Assembly: GCF_016863475.1 (NCBI RefSeq)
Contig: NZ_BOOY01000018.1
Coordinates: forward strand, 124,001 to 188,000
DNA from: Spirilliplanes yamanashiensis
GTDB lineage: Bacteria; Actinomycetota; Actinomycetes; Mycobacteriales; Micromonosporaceae
Reading direction: 5' to 3'
DNA: 64,000 bases
The notes below the pieces were generated by a model. That model was not told the origin of the DNA. It saw only the letters and a program-made list of their open reading frames with translations, and did not search any database. How positions within the stretch are numbered: position 1 is the first letter of the stretch; each line of letters starts with the position of its first letter. The position numbers and the translations under genes were made by a program. This document shows, piece after piece, positions 44,333 through 52,898 of the stretch.

Positions 44333-46088
44333 GGATCCGCGCCGGGTCGATGCCCAGCAACGACTCCAGGATCGCCCGCGTCGCCGCCACCATCACCGGC
44401 GGCCCCGCCAGCCGCACGTCCGCCCCCGACCACTCCCCGTACGCCGCCACCGCGTCCGTGACCAGCCCCGACGGGTACGGCCCCGGGTCGCCGTCCGACA
44501 CCACCGGCACCACCGTCGCCCGGCGGCACGACCGGGCGATCGCGTCCAGCTCCGCCACGTCGTACAGGTCGGCCAGGGTGCGCACCCCCCAGAACAGCGT
44601 CGCCGGCCGCGGGTCGCCCGTCACCGCCAGCTCCGTCAGCAACGCCTTGAACGGCGCCACGCCCGTGTCCCCCGCGATCATCAGCAGCGCCCGCGACGAG
44701 TCCGCGTCCAGCACCATCTCGCCCGCCGCCGGGCGCAGCCGCACCCGGTCGCCGACCCGGGTGCCGTACACCAGGGCGCCGCTGACCGTCGTCGCCGCCT
44801 TCGCCCGCACGTGCAGCTCCAGCACGTTGTCCAGCCGGGGCGCGCCCGCCAGCGAGTACGGCCGCCACACCTGCGGGTGCCCCGCGACCTCGATCCGGGT
44901 GTACTGCCCCGGCAGGAACCGGTACGGCAGGTACGGCCGCACCCGCAGCACCGCCAGGTCGTCCGCCCGGCGCTCGTGCTGCACCACCCGCGCCGACCAC
45001 ACCGCCGGCTCGTACCCGGCCGCCGCCGCCCCGTCGGCCAGCCAGTGCTGCACCAGCCGCCACGTCGAGCGCACCGCCGTGTCGTACTCCCGGGTCCAGC
45101 CGGCGCCCACCGCGGACCGCAGCGCCTCCGCGAGCGCCGCCCCGGCGAGCTGCGCCTGCTGCGGGCCGACGCCCCACTCCCGCAGCACCCCGCCGAGCTG
45201 CCCGCACCCGGCGGCGACCGCGCGCGGGTCGTCCAGGTTCGCGACCAGCCAGCCGAGGGCGGCGCGCAGCTGGTCGCGCTGGCTCTCGGGACCACCGGCG
45301 AGCGGCACGAGCAGCGCCGGCTGCGCCTGGGCGAGCACGTCGCGCAGCCGGGCGGCGACCTCGTCGGGCGGGCCGGCCTCGGCCAGGCAGCGCAGCAGCA
45401 CGGCCTTCAGCTCCCGCAGCACGACGTCGCCGTCGGGGTGCTCCCCGGGGTGGTCGCCGCCGACGGGCGGCAGGCCGGGATGGTGCCCGGCGCCGGGCAC
45501 CGGCAGGTGCCCGATCCCGGGCAGTCCGGGCGGCAGCCCGGGCACAACCGCCTGCCCCGGCGGCGGGGTCGTGCCGGGCGGCGGGGTCGTGCCGGGCGGT
45601 GCGGTCTGGCCCGGCGGCACGGTCGAACCCGGGGGCATGGTCGTGCCGGGTGGCGGGGTCTGGCCTGGCGGCACGGTCGAGCCGGGCGGTGCGGTCGAGC
45701 CGGGCGGTGCGGTCTGACCCGGCGGCGCGGTCTGGCCCGGCGGCGCGGTCTGGCCCGGCGGCGCGGTCTGACCCGGCAGTGGGGCCTGGCCCGGCGGCGC
45801 CGGCTGGCCCGCGATCGGGCCGGGACCCCCGCCCGGCGGAGCCGGGGTCGTGCCCGGCGGGGCGGTCGGGCTGCCCGGCCGCCCGAGGACCGGCTGCTGC
45901 CCGGCGGGCACCCGTCCCCCGCCGCCGGCCGGGTCGCCCGGCGCGGTCGTGGCGCCCTCCGCCGGCGTGCCCGCCGCGGGCCGGCCGGCGGCCGCGGCGG
46001 CCTCGGCGGTCAGGCGGGCGCGGATCGACCGGAGCAGGGCGATCAGGTGTTGCTGCCCCGAACCCGGACCAATGGTCGACACGTCCAC
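44310..46088 (-). CDS. Globin-like/FAD-NAD(P) reductase fusion with collagen-like linker and no proximal heme His
   Basis: The protein has 592 residues. A short helical N-terminus is followed by a Pro/Gly-rich linker with APPGQT hexapeptide repeats (about 96-180), a globin-like helical domain (about 219-352) and a ferredoxin-reductase module with RPYSLAG (FAD) and MIAGDTGVAPFKALL (NAD). The layout is that of a flavohemoglobin. But the F-helix position that should hold the heme His reads LGGVLREWGV (Leu301), and the CD-corner Phe also appears lost, so heme binding is doubtful. The start is GTG 46088. It may be a reductase that kept the globin fold as a sensor or docking domain. Confidence 0.8.
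   Translation of the reverse strand: MDVSTIGPGSGQQHLIALLRSIRARLTAEAAAAAGRPAAGTPAEGATTAPGDPAGGGGRVPAGQQPVLGRPGSPTAPPGTTPAPPGGGPGPIAGQPAPPGQAPLPGQTAPPGQTAPPGQTAPPGQTAPPGSTAPPGSTVPPGQTPPPGTTMPPGSTVPPGQTAPPGTTPPPGTTPPPGQAVVPGLPPGLPGIGHLPVPGAGHHPGLPPVGGDHPGEHPDGDVVLRELKAVLLRCLAEAGPPDEVAARLRDVLAQAQPALLVPLAGGPESQRDQLRAALGWLVANLDDPRAVAAGCGQLGGVLREWGVGPQQAQLAGAALAEALRSAVGAGWTREYDTAVRSTWRLVQHWLADGAAAAGYEPAVWSARVVQHERRADDLAVLRVRPYLPYRFLPGQYTRIEVAGHPQVWRPYSLAGAPRLDNVLELHVRAKAATTVSGALVYGTRVGDRVRLRPAAGEMVLDADSSRALLMIAGDTGVAPFKALLTELAVTGDPRPATLFWGVRTLADLYDVAELDAIARSCRRATVVPVVSDGDPGPYPSGLVTDAVAAYGEWSGADVRLAGPPVMVAATRAILESLLGIDPARIRHDPAAL
45549..45803. repeat. 18-base in-frame repeats encoding APPGQT/TPPPGT hexapeptides
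   Basis: About fourteen degenerate 18-base units encode a collagen-like Pro-Pro-Gly linker in the globin-reductase gene. Several central units are identical at the DNA level, so length polymorphism is likely. Confidence 0.8.
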
Positions 46089-46136
46089 CCCCGGGGATCA
46101 ACCTACCGCCGCCACGTACCCGCCGGTATGACGCGC

Positions 46137-46955
46137 CTAACTGTCCGCGAGGTCGTCGTCGCGGCCGAGTTCCCAGAAGGCGACGGCCGCGGCGGCGGCG
46201 ACGTTGAGGGAGTCGACGCCGCGGCGCATGGGGATGGCGACGCGGACGTCGCTGGCGGCCAGGGCGTGCCGGGACAGGCCGGGGCCCTCGGCGCCGAGCA
46301 GCAGGGCGGCGCGGGCGCGCTGCGCCGCGGTGAGGCGCTGCAGCGGGACGGCGCCGGCCGCGGGGGTCATCGCGAGGACGGTGAAGCCGGCGGCGCGGAC
46401 CCGGTCGAGGCCGCCGGGCCAGGGGTCCAGGGTGGCGTACGGGACGGCGAACACCTCGCCCATGCTGACGCGCACGCTGCGCCGGTACAGCGGGTCGGCG
46501 CAGGACGGCGACAGGAGCACCCCGTCGACGCCGAGGGCGGCGGCGCCGCGGAAGACGGCGCCGAGGTTGGTGTGGTTGTTGACGTCCTCCAGGACGGCGA
46601 CGCGGCGGGCGGTGGCGAGCAGCTCGTCGGCGGTGCGGGGCGGCAGGCGGTGGAACGAGGCGAGCACGCCGCGGTGCACGTGGAAGCCGGTGGCCTGTTC
46701 GAGGACGTCCTGGGTGGCGGCGTAGACGGGCGCGCCGGCGGGCAGGTCGGCGATCTGGTCGACCCGCTTGGCGTCGACCAGGTACGACCGGGGCGGGTAG
46801 CCGGCGCGCAGGGCGCGGCGCAGCACCAGCTCGCCCTCGGCGATGAACAGCCCGTGCGGCGGCTCCCATCTGGTGCGCAGCTCCACGTCGGTGAGGGCGC
46901 GGTAGTCGGCGATCCGGTCGTCGGCGGGGTCGGTGATGAGCTGCACGTCGGGCAC
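46137..46955 (-). CDS. SpoU/TrmH-family RNA 2'-O-methyltransferase
   Basis: The 272-residue protein has an N-terminal substrate-binding domain (FIAEGELVLRRALRAGYPPR) and a C-terminal SPOUT knot. Knot motifs are RVAVLEDVNNHTNLGAVFRG (motif 1, Asn and Arg), ALLLGAEGPGLS (motif 2) and IPMRRGVDSLNVAAAAAV (motif 3). It methylates the 2'-OH of a ribose in rRNA or tRNA with SAM. The target cannot be told from sequence. GTG start at 46955; divergent from the quinone reductase gene. Confidence 0.9.
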   Translation of the reverse strand: MPDVQLITDPADDRIADYRALTDVELRTRWEPPHGLFIAEGELVLRRALRAGYPPRSYLVDAKRVDQIADLPAGAPVYAATQDVLEQATGFHVHRGVLASFHRLPPRTADELLATARRVAVLEDVNNHTNLGAVFRGAAALGVDGVLLSPSCADPLYRRSVRVSMGEVFAVPYATLDPWPGGLDRVRAAGFTVLAMTPAAGAVPLQRLTAAQRARAALLLGAEGPGLSRHALAASDVRVAIPMRRGVDSLNVAAAAAVAFWELGRDDDLADS

Positions 46956-47012
46956 GCGCCCATTCTGGCCGCGGCGCGTGCCAGGATCGCGGGAAGGGTC
47001 GAGGGAGGACGC

Positions 47013-48038
47013 ATGCGCGCGATCGTGTACGACGCCACGGGCGGTCCGGAGGTGCTGCGGCTGGTGGACCGCCCGGTGCCGGAGCCGGGCCCGGGCGAGG
47101 TGCGGGTGCGGCTGGTCGTGTCGGGGGTGAACCCGACGGACTGGAAGTCGCGCAGCGGGGCGACGAGCGGCCCGTTGGCGTACCCGGAGCAGACGCCGCA
47201 CCACGACGGCGCGGGGGTGATCGACGCGGTCGGCCCCGGCGCGGCGGGGTTCGCGGTCGGCGACCGGGTGTGGACGTTCCTGGCGGCGGCGTCGCGGGCG
47301 GGCGGCACGGCGGCGGAGTTCGCGGTGCTGCCGGTGAACCGGGTGGCGCCGCTGGCGGACGGGGCGTCGTTCGACGTGGGCGCGTCGCTGGGGGTGCCGG
47401 CGATCACGGCGCACCGGGCGCTGACGGTGGCCGAGGACGGCCCGGCGCGGCTGGCCCCGGGGGCGCTGGCGGGCCGGACGGTGCTGGTGGCGGGCGGCGC
47501 GGGCGCGGTGGGGCACGCGGCGATCCAGCTGGCCCGGTGGGCGGGCGGCACGGTGATCGCGACGGTGAGCGGCCCGGCGAAGGCGGCGCTGGCGACGGCG
47601 GCGGGCGCGCACCACGTGGTGAACTACCGCGAGGGCGACCCGGCGGCGGCGATCCGGGCGCTGGCCCCGGACGGCGTGGACGTCGTCGCCGAGGTGGCCC
47701 TGGCGGCGAACCTGGCGCTGGACCTGGCGGTGATCCGGTCGCGGGCGACGATCGCCAGCTACGCCGACAACGGCGGCGCGTCGCTGACGCTGGAGGTGCG
47801 GCCGAACCTGGTGCTGAACACGCGCCTGCAGTTCCTGCTGCTGTACACGGTGGGCGAGGCGGCGCTCGCGGCGGCGGCCGAGGACATCGGGGCGGCGCTG
47901 GCCGACGGCGCGCTGCCGGTGGGCGAGGAGCACGGGCTGCCGCTGGTGCGGTTCGGCCTGGAGGCCACGGCGGAGGCGCAGCGCGCGGTGGAGGCGGGCG
48001 CGGTCGGCAAGGTGCTGGTGGACGTGGCGCCGGCCTGA
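47013..48038 (+). CDS. Zinc-independent quinone oxidoreductase / MDR-family NADPH oxidoreductase
   Basis: This 341-residue medium-chain dehydrogenase has a GroES-like N-terminal domain (YDATGGPEVLRLVDRPVPEP, VSGVNPTDWKSRSG) and a Rossmann domain with VLVAGGAGAVGHAAIQLARW (AxxGxxG loop) and HHVVNYREGD. It lacks the Cys/His ligands of zinc alcohol dehydrogenases, so it belongs to the quinone reductase branch and reduces quinones or enones with NADPH. The ATG follows GGGAGGA. Monocistronic. Confidence 0.88.
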   Translation: MRAIVYDATGGPEVLRLVDRPVPEPGPGEVRVRLVVSGVNPTDWKSRSGATSGPLAYPEQTPHHDGAGVIDAVGPGAAGFAVGDRVWTFLAAASRAGGTAAEFAVLPVNRVAPLADGASFDVGASLGVPAITAHRALTVAEDGPARLAPGALAGRTVLVAGGAGAVGHAAIQLARWAGGTVIATVSGPAKAALATAAGAHHVVNYREGDPAAAIRALAPDGVDVVAEVALAANLALDLAVIRSRATIASYADNGGASLTLEVRPNLVLNTRLQFLLLYTVGEAALAAAAEDIGAALADGALPVGEEHGLPLVRFGLEATAEAQRAVEAGAVGKVLVDVAPA

Positions 48039-48107
48039 GCGGGGGCCGGACGGGCTGCGACCCCGCCGCCTCGAGGGCAGGACGGGGCCGCGGCGGCTCG
48101 GGGTGCG

Positions 48108-48785
48108 TCAGGCGGACGGGATGAGCCGTCCGCCGGTCCAGGCGAGGCCCATGCCCGCGGCGAGCAGGAGCAGGGCGCCGACGGTGGGCAGCGGGTCGAC
48201 GGCGAAGGTGCCGGCGCCGACGCTGACCGCGGCGATCATCAGCAGGATGCCGTCGGCGGGGTTGAGCAGTTTGGACCGCAGGACGGCCCAGCCGAGCAGC
48301 AGCCAGCCGCTGCCGGCGACCATGGCGGCGGTGACGCCGAGCGGTCCGATCCGGTCGGCGGGGACGGTGCCGCCGGCCAGCGCGGTGTCGGGCGGCAGCG
48401 CCATGAGCGGCAGCAGCATGATGGTGCCGAGGAAGCCGAGCAGCAGCCCGGCGACGGCGGGGCGGCGGGTGCGGGTGCCGGCGAGCAGGGCGGCGATCGC
48501 CACCATGGCGACGAGCGACAGCCAGGCCGCGGCGAGCACGGCGTAGAACTGCTCGGGGCGGCTGACGTCGCCGAAGGTGGTCCACCCGTACGCGACGGCG
48601 GCGACGGGCAGGGCCCAGAGGGCGTTGCGGGCGAACCTGCGCACCGACCAGATCCAGACGGCCTCGCGCACCGGCAGGACGTCGGCGCGGTGGTCGGTCC
48701 CGGCGGCGCCGACCCAGGCCGGGGCGACGCGCAGCGGTCGGCGCGGGTGGTGGCCGGCGTGCCGCCGGTCGGCTGCTGACGTCAT
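48108..48785 (-). CDS. Hypothetical polytopic membrane protein
   Basis: This 225-residue protein has a His/Arg-rich cytoplasmic N-terminus and six hydrophobic segments starting near residue 57 (ALWALPVAAVAYGWTTFG). The loop SRPEQFYAVLAAAWLSLV is well preserved in character but I do not recognise a family. The ATG at 48785 is preceded by AAAGAGG about eight bases upstream; a longer frame to 48827 has no such site. No operon partner: 102 bases separate it from the lipoprotein gene stop upstream. Confidence 0.72.
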   Translation of the reverse strand: MTSAADRRHAGHHPRRPLRVAPAWVGAAGTDHRADVLPVREAVWIWSVRRFARNALWALPVAAVAYGWTTFGDVSRPEQFYAVLAAAWLSLVAMVAIAALLAGTRTRRPAVAGLLLGFLGTIMLLPLMALPPDTALAGGTVPADRIGPLGVTAAMVAGSGWLLLGWAVLRSKLLNPADGILLMIAAVSVGAGTFAVDPLPTVGALLLLAAGMGLAWTGGRLIPSA

Positions 48786-48887
48786 TGTCGCTGCCTCTTT
48801 CGCTCCGGCCGAGCGGGCGGGGGCCACCGATCGGGCGCTCTGCCCCTCAGGATCACATCGGGCCGGGCGGTGCGCGGGCTTTTCCGG

Positions 48888-49751
48888 TTATTTGCCCCGC
48901 GGGGGCAGGCCGCAGCGGGCGCGCAGCATGGTGTCGAGGGTCAGCTTGTCGTTCTCGGTGACGGTGACCTGAGTGGGCACGTCCTCGCCGCCGAGGACGA
49001 GCCGGACGGGGAACTCGTACGGCTTCTTGACCTCGGCGACGGCGTGCGGGTCGCAGTCGAGCGCGTCGGCGCGCAGGCCGAACGCGACGGTGGGCGCCCC
49101 GGCGGCGAGGTCGCCGAGCCGGTCGGGCCGGAGCGTGTAGAGCACGTTGCCGCCGAGCTCGGCGACGGTGACGGGGTCCGGGCCGGCGCCGGACGCGCGG
49201 GTGACGACGAGCGAGCCGCGCAGGGCGCCGTCGGGTGTGGACGTCCACGGCCCGAAGGTGAGCGCGACGCTGCGCGCGGCGCGGGCGGCGAGGCAGTCCT
49301 GGCGCAGCAGCCGGTCGAGGCGTTCGCTGGGGTGCGGGAGGTCGAGGGTGACCCGGCGGGTGGGGCCGCCCTCGCGGGCGACGTCCACGATGGCCTGCGA
49401 CGGGGCGGCTGCGGGCGACTCGCCGGCGCAGGCGGTGCCGGTGCCGTACGGGACGGGCACGTCGACGCGCAGGCCGCCGACGGGCAGCAGCGCCTCCTTG
49501 TCGACGACGCCGGCCCCGGTGAACGACGGCAGGACGAGCTGCACGCGGGTGACGCGCAGCGGCACGGTGTCGTCGTTGTGCAGGGCGACCGCGAGGTTGC
49601 GGGCGACCTCGTCGGTGCGCCACTGCTCGGCGGTGGCGTGCAGCTTGGGGGCGGGCGGGGCGGGCTCGGCGGGCCCGGCGCAGGCCCCGGCGAGCAGCAG
49701 CACGGCGACGGTCGCGGCGGGGTGCCACGACCGTCGCCGTGCGGGGCTCAC
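48888..49751 (-). CDS. Hypothetical lipoprotein
   Basis: This 287-residue protein has a Sec signal ending in a lipobox (LLLAGAC, Cys about residue 24) and an all-beta-looking exported domain with four further cysteines (ACAGES, QDCLAA, DCDPHA, RARCGL), probably two disulfides. The GTG at 49751 overlaps the stop of the SPFH gene as GTGA, so it is translated with that protein and is likely to act at the same membrane site. The family is not recognised. Confidence 0.78.
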   Translation of the reverse strand: MSPARRRSWHPAATVAVLLLAGACAGPAEPAPPAPKLHATAEQWRTDEVARNLAVALHNDDTVPLRVTRVQLVLPSFTGAGVVDKEALLPVGGLRVDVPVPYGTGTACAGESPAAAPSQAIVDVAREGGPTRRVTLDLPHPSERLDRLLRQDCLAARAARSVALTFGPWTSTPDGALRGSLVVTRASGAGPDPVTVAELGGNVLYTLRPDRLGDLAAGAPTVAFGLRADALDCDPHAVAEVKKPYEFPVRLVLGGEDVPTQVTVTENDKLTLDTMLRARCGLPPRGK

Positions 49752-50875
49752 GCCTGCTCGCGCCGGTACGCCGACAGGTCCTGCGTGAGGTCGTCGGCGG
49801 TCACCGGCTCGGGGGCGGGCAGGCCGCGCTGGCCGTTGCCGGGCGGGGCGACGGTGGGCGCGGGGGCGACCTGCTCCTCGGCCTTGCGGACCTCGGCGTT
49901 GATCCGCTGGGCCTCGGCGGCGGCGGCCTCGGCGGCGGCGACCGCCTCGCGCTCGACGGCGCCGGCGTCCACGTCGGACGACGGCGCGTCGCCGACCATG
50001 TTGGCGAGGCCGCCGAGGGCGCCGCCCATGCCCTCCAGCGCGCGGGTCAGCTCGGTCGGCACGATCCAGACCTTGTTCGCGGTGCCGTTGGCGATCTGCG
50101 GCAGGGCCTGCAGGTACTGGTACGCCAGCACCTTCTGGCTGGGGTTGGCCTGGTGGATGGCGTCGAAGACGGTGCGGATGGCCTTCGCCTGGCCCTCGGC
50201 CTGCAGGATGCGGGCCTGCCGGTCACCGTCGGCGCGCAGCACCGCGGCCTGCTTCTCGCCCTCGGCGGACAGGATCTGCGACTGCTTGTGGCCCTCGGCG
50301 TTGAGGATCGCGGCGCGGCGGTCGCGCTCGGCGCGCATCTGCTTCTCCATGGAGTCGCGGATGGACGGCGGCGGCTCGATCGCCTTGATCTCGACGCGGG
50401 TCACCTTGATGCCCCACCGGCCGGTGGTCTCGTCGAGGACGCCGGACAGGTGCTTGTTGATCTCCTCGCGGCTGGTCAGGGCGCGCTCGAGGTCGAGCGA
50501 GCCGATGACGTTGCGCAGCGTGGTGACGGTGAGCTGCTCGATGGCCTGGAGGAAGTTGGCGATCTCGTAGGTGGCCCGCACCGGGTCGACGACCTTGAAG
50601 TAGAGCACCGTATCGATGGACACGACGAGGTTGTCGGAGGTGATGACCGGCTGCGGCGGGAAGCTGACGACCTGCTCGCGCATGTCCACCTTGGTGCGCA
50701 CGGCGTCGACGAACGGCACCAGGATGTTGAGGCCGGGCGTCAGGGTCTTCTTGTAGCGGCCGAGCCGCTCGACCACGTCCATGCGCTGCTGCGGCACGAT
50801 GCGGACGGCTCTGACGAGCGTGATGACGACGATCAGGGCGATCGCCAGGACGACGATGCCGACGGCGGCTTCCAT
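49748..50875 (-). CDS. SPFH/Band 7 (stomatin, slipin-like) membrane protein
   Basis: This 375-residue protein has one N-terminal membrane segment (about 5-25), the SPFH domain (IVPQQRMDVVERLGRYKKTL, PGLNILVPFVDAVRTKVDMR, SIDTVLYFKVVDPVRATYEI) and a long Ala/Glu-rich coiled coil (RRAAILNAEGHKQSQILSAE). Such proteins form ring oligomers that organise membrane microdomains and control proteases. The ATG at 50875 lies 4 bases from the stop of the NfeD gene, the classic NfeD-SPFH pairing. An acidic coiled tail and Pro-rich end follow. Confidence 0.93.
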   Translation of the reverse strand: MEAAVGIVVLAIALIVVITLVRAVRIVPQQRMDVVERLGRYKKTLTPGLNILVPFVDAVRTKVDMREQVVSFPPQPVITSDNLVVSIDTVLYFKVVDPVRATYEIANFLQAIEQLTVTTLRNVIGSLDLERALTSREEINKHLSGVLDETTGRWGIKVTRVEIKAIEPPPSIRDSMEKQMRAERDRRAAILNAEGHKQSQILSAEGEKQAAVLRADGDRQARILQAEGQAKAIRTVFDAIHQANPSQKVLAYQYLQALPQIANGTANKVWIVPTELTRALEGMGGALGGLANMVGDAPSSDVDAGAVEREAVAAAEAAAAEAQRINAEVRKAEEQVAPAPTVAPPGNGQRGLPAPEPVTADDLTQDLSAYRREQA

Positions 50876-50879
50876 CTTG

Positions 50880-51353
50880 TTATGCCTCGTTTCCTGAAGT
50901 GCTGCTGCCGCCCGGGAGGCCCTCACGCCAGACCAGCGCGGTGGCGCCCCGGACCTTGATGACCCGGACGTGCTCGCCGGGTGCGTAGACCTCGGTGCCG
51001 TCGAAGGAGCGGGCGGTCCACACCTCGCCGTCGATCTTGACCATGCCGTGGTCGGCGTCGACCTGGTCCAGGACGAGGGCCTCGGAGCCCTCGATGGCGG
51101 CGAGGCCGAACGGCGTGTCGCCGCCGGTGAGCTCGTCCTGGCGGTGCCGCCGGATGACCGGGCGCACCACGGCGACGCTGAGCGCGGAGACGACGGCGAA
51201 GACGATCGCCTGGACGGCCACCGGCGCGCCGAGCCCGGCCGCGGCGGCCGCGGCGAACGCGCCGGCCGCGAACATGACGAGGAACAGCGTCGTGGTGAAT
51301 ATCTCGGCGACGACGAGGACGACCCCTAGTACGACCCACAGCAGCGGTTCCAC
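50880..51353 (-). CDS. NfeD-family membrane protein
   Basis: This 157-residue protein has three membrane segments (PLLWVVLGVVLVVAEIFTTT and following) and a C-terminal OB-fold (LDQVDADHGMVKIDGEVWTA, VYAPGEHVRVIKVRGATALV). It is the short NfeD form that partners SPFH proteins; the SPFH gene follows at once. The start is the GTG at 51353, just before the first membrane segment. It leads a three-gene operon: NfeD, SPFH, lipoprotein. Confidence 0.88.
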   Translation of the reverse strand: MEPLLWVVLGVVLVVAEIFTTTLFLVMFAAGAFAAAAAAGLGAPVAVQAIVFAVVSALSVAVVRPVIRRHRQDELTGGDTPFGLAAIEGSEALVLDQVDADHGMVKIDGEVWTARSFDGTEVYAPGEHVRVIKVRGATALVWREGLPGGSSTSGNEA

Positions 51354-51459
51354 GTCTCGATCGTGGCACGCCCGCGCACGCCCGGCCAGCGCCTGGCGAG
51401 CCGTCATGGAACCGACATACACCCGGCACGTTCCGCCCGCCATGTCACTCCGAAGAATT

Positions 51460-51480
51460 CAGACATACGGGTTATATTGG
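51460..51480 (+). promoter_or_regulatory. Promoter-like AT-rich element before the serine hydrolase gene
   Basis: ACATACGGGTTATATTGG is the only AT-rich patch in the divergent gap between the NfeD operon and the serine hydrolase gene. TATATT could serve as a -10 element for the rightward gene. Candidate only. Confidence 0.3.
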
Positions 51481-51548
51481 CCCACCGAACGAGCCCCCTG
51501 CGCGCTGCGAGAGTCCCCGTGAGCCCGCACCACCGGAAGGACCTGCCC

Positions 51549-52871
51549 GTGGTGTCCCTGCTGCCGGAAACCGGCCGAACCGTCGACGCGGTCGTCACCC
51601 GCGCCCAGTCGGCGGGGCGCGCGCCGTCGCTCGTCCTCGCCGTGGTGCGCGACCGCGCCATCGCCCACTTCACCGGCGCCGGCGAACAGCCCCGGCCCGA
51701 CCCGAAGACCCAGTACCGGATCGGCTCGATCACCAAGACGATGACCGCCGCCATGGTGCTCCAGCTGCGCGACGAGGGCGCCTTCGGCCTCGACGACCTG
51801 CTGTACCGGCACCTGCCCGGCACCCCGATCGGCGGCGTCACCCTGCGCCAGCTGCTCGGCCACGTCTCCGGCCTGCAGCGCGAGCCCGACGGCCAGTGGT
51901 GGGAGCGGCGCGCCGGCGGCGACGTCGACACCCTGCTGCGCGAGCTGTCCTTCGACAAGCTGGCCGGCACGCCGTGGCGCGCCTACCACTACTCCAACCT
52001 GGCGTACGGGCTGCTCGGCGCCATCCTCACCAAGGTCACCGGCGACACCTGGGCCGACCTGGTGGGCAAGCGCGTGCTCGACCCGCTCGGGCTCAAGCGC
52101 ACCACGTACCACCCCGTCGAGCCGTACGCCCGCGGCTACGTCGTGCACCCGCTGCACCAGACGCTGCACGAGGAGCCCCGCCTCGACGCGGGCGCCATGG
52201 CCCCGGCCGGGCAGCTCTGGTCCACGGTCACCGACATGGCCAAGTGGGCCGCGTTCCTGGCCGACCCGGCGCCCGCCGTGCTGTCGCGCGACACCCTCGA
52301 CGAGATGTGCGCCCCGGTCGTCATCACCGACCCCGAGTCGTGGACCGCCGGGCACGGCCTCGGCCCGGAGCTGTACCGCTCCGGCGAGCGCGTCTTCGTC
52401 GGCCACGGCGGCTCCATGCCGGGCTACGTCGCCCAGGTCGCCGTGCACCGCCCGACCCGCACCGGCGTGGTGGCCTTCGCCAACTCGTACGGCCTGCACG
52501 GCCGGACCCTGCGCGACACCGTGCTGGAGGCGCTGACGGCGGTGCTGGACGGCGAGCCCACCACGGCCGCCCCGTGGCGCCCGGCGTCCCGGCTGCCCGA
52601 CGGCGAGGCCGCCGAGCTGTGCGGGCGCTGGTGGTGGATGGGCCGCGAGTACGAGGTCGTCATCGACGGCGACGACATCGTCTTCGACTGCCTCACCGTG
52701 CCCGGCACGGCCCCGTGGCGCTTCAGCCGCGAGGAGCGCAACCGCTGGCGCGGCCGCTCCGGCTTCAACCTGGGCGAGATCCTCGACGTGCGCCGCGACG
52801 GCACCGGCACCCCGGTGGAGCTGGACATCGCCACGTTCCGCTTCCGCCGGGACCCGGAGCACCTGGCCTGA
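51549..52871 (+). CDS. Serine hydrolase, beta-lactamase/D-alanyl-D-alanine carboxypeptidase (class C-like) family
   Basis: The 440-residue protein has the penicillin-recognition fold: SxxK as SITK in YRIGSITKTMTAAMVLQL, the YxN as YSN in YHYSNLAYGLLG and the HxG as GHGGSMPGY. A C-terminal lipocalin-like beta domain (about 340-440) is typical of DUF3471-type esterases. There is no signal peptide, so it is probably a cytosolic esterase or peptidase and not a resistance enzyme. GTG 51549 with GGAAGGA seven bases upstream is preferred; GTG 51552 is equivalent. Confidence 0.88.
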   Translation: MVSLLPETGRTVDAVVTRAQSAGRAPSLVLAVVRDRAIAHFTGAGEQPRPDPKTQYRIGSITKTMTAAMVLQLRDEGAFGLDDLLYRHLPGTPIGGVTLRQLLGHVSGLQREPDGQWWERRAGGDVDTLLRELSFDKLAGTPWRAYHYSNLAYGLLGAILTKVTGDTWADLVGKRVLDPLGLKRTTYHPVEPYARGYVVHPLHQTLHEEPRLDAGAMAPAGQLWSTVTDMAKWAAFLADPAPAVLSRDTLDEMCAPVVITDPESWTAGHGLGPELYRSGERVFVGHGGSMPGYVAQVAVHRPTRTGVVAFANSYGLHGRTLRDTVLEALTAVLDGEPTTAAPWRPASRLPDGEAAELCGRWWWMGREYEVVIDGDDIVFDCLTVPGTAPWRFSREERNRWRGRSGFNLGEILDVRRDGTGTPVELDIATFRFRRDPEHLA

Positions 52872-52877
52872 CCGGCC

Positions 52878-52898
52878 ACTGACATCTAACATGTCAGT
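52878..52898. promoter_or_regulatory. GntR autoregulatory operator with embedded -10 element
   Basis: Perfect 8-base arms ACTGACAT and ATGTCAGT flank CTAAC and touch the GTG start codon of the GntR gene at 52899. TAACAT (52887-52892) inside the repeat fits a -10 element 6 bases before the start codon. The transcript would then be leaderless and blocked when the repressor is bound. Confidence 0.65.

Noticed and set aside
51549-52871. Beta-lactam resistance gene
   Set aside because: SxxK/YxN motifs fit the broad serine hydrolase family, but there is no signal peptide and a C-terminal esterase-type domain, so resistance is not supported.
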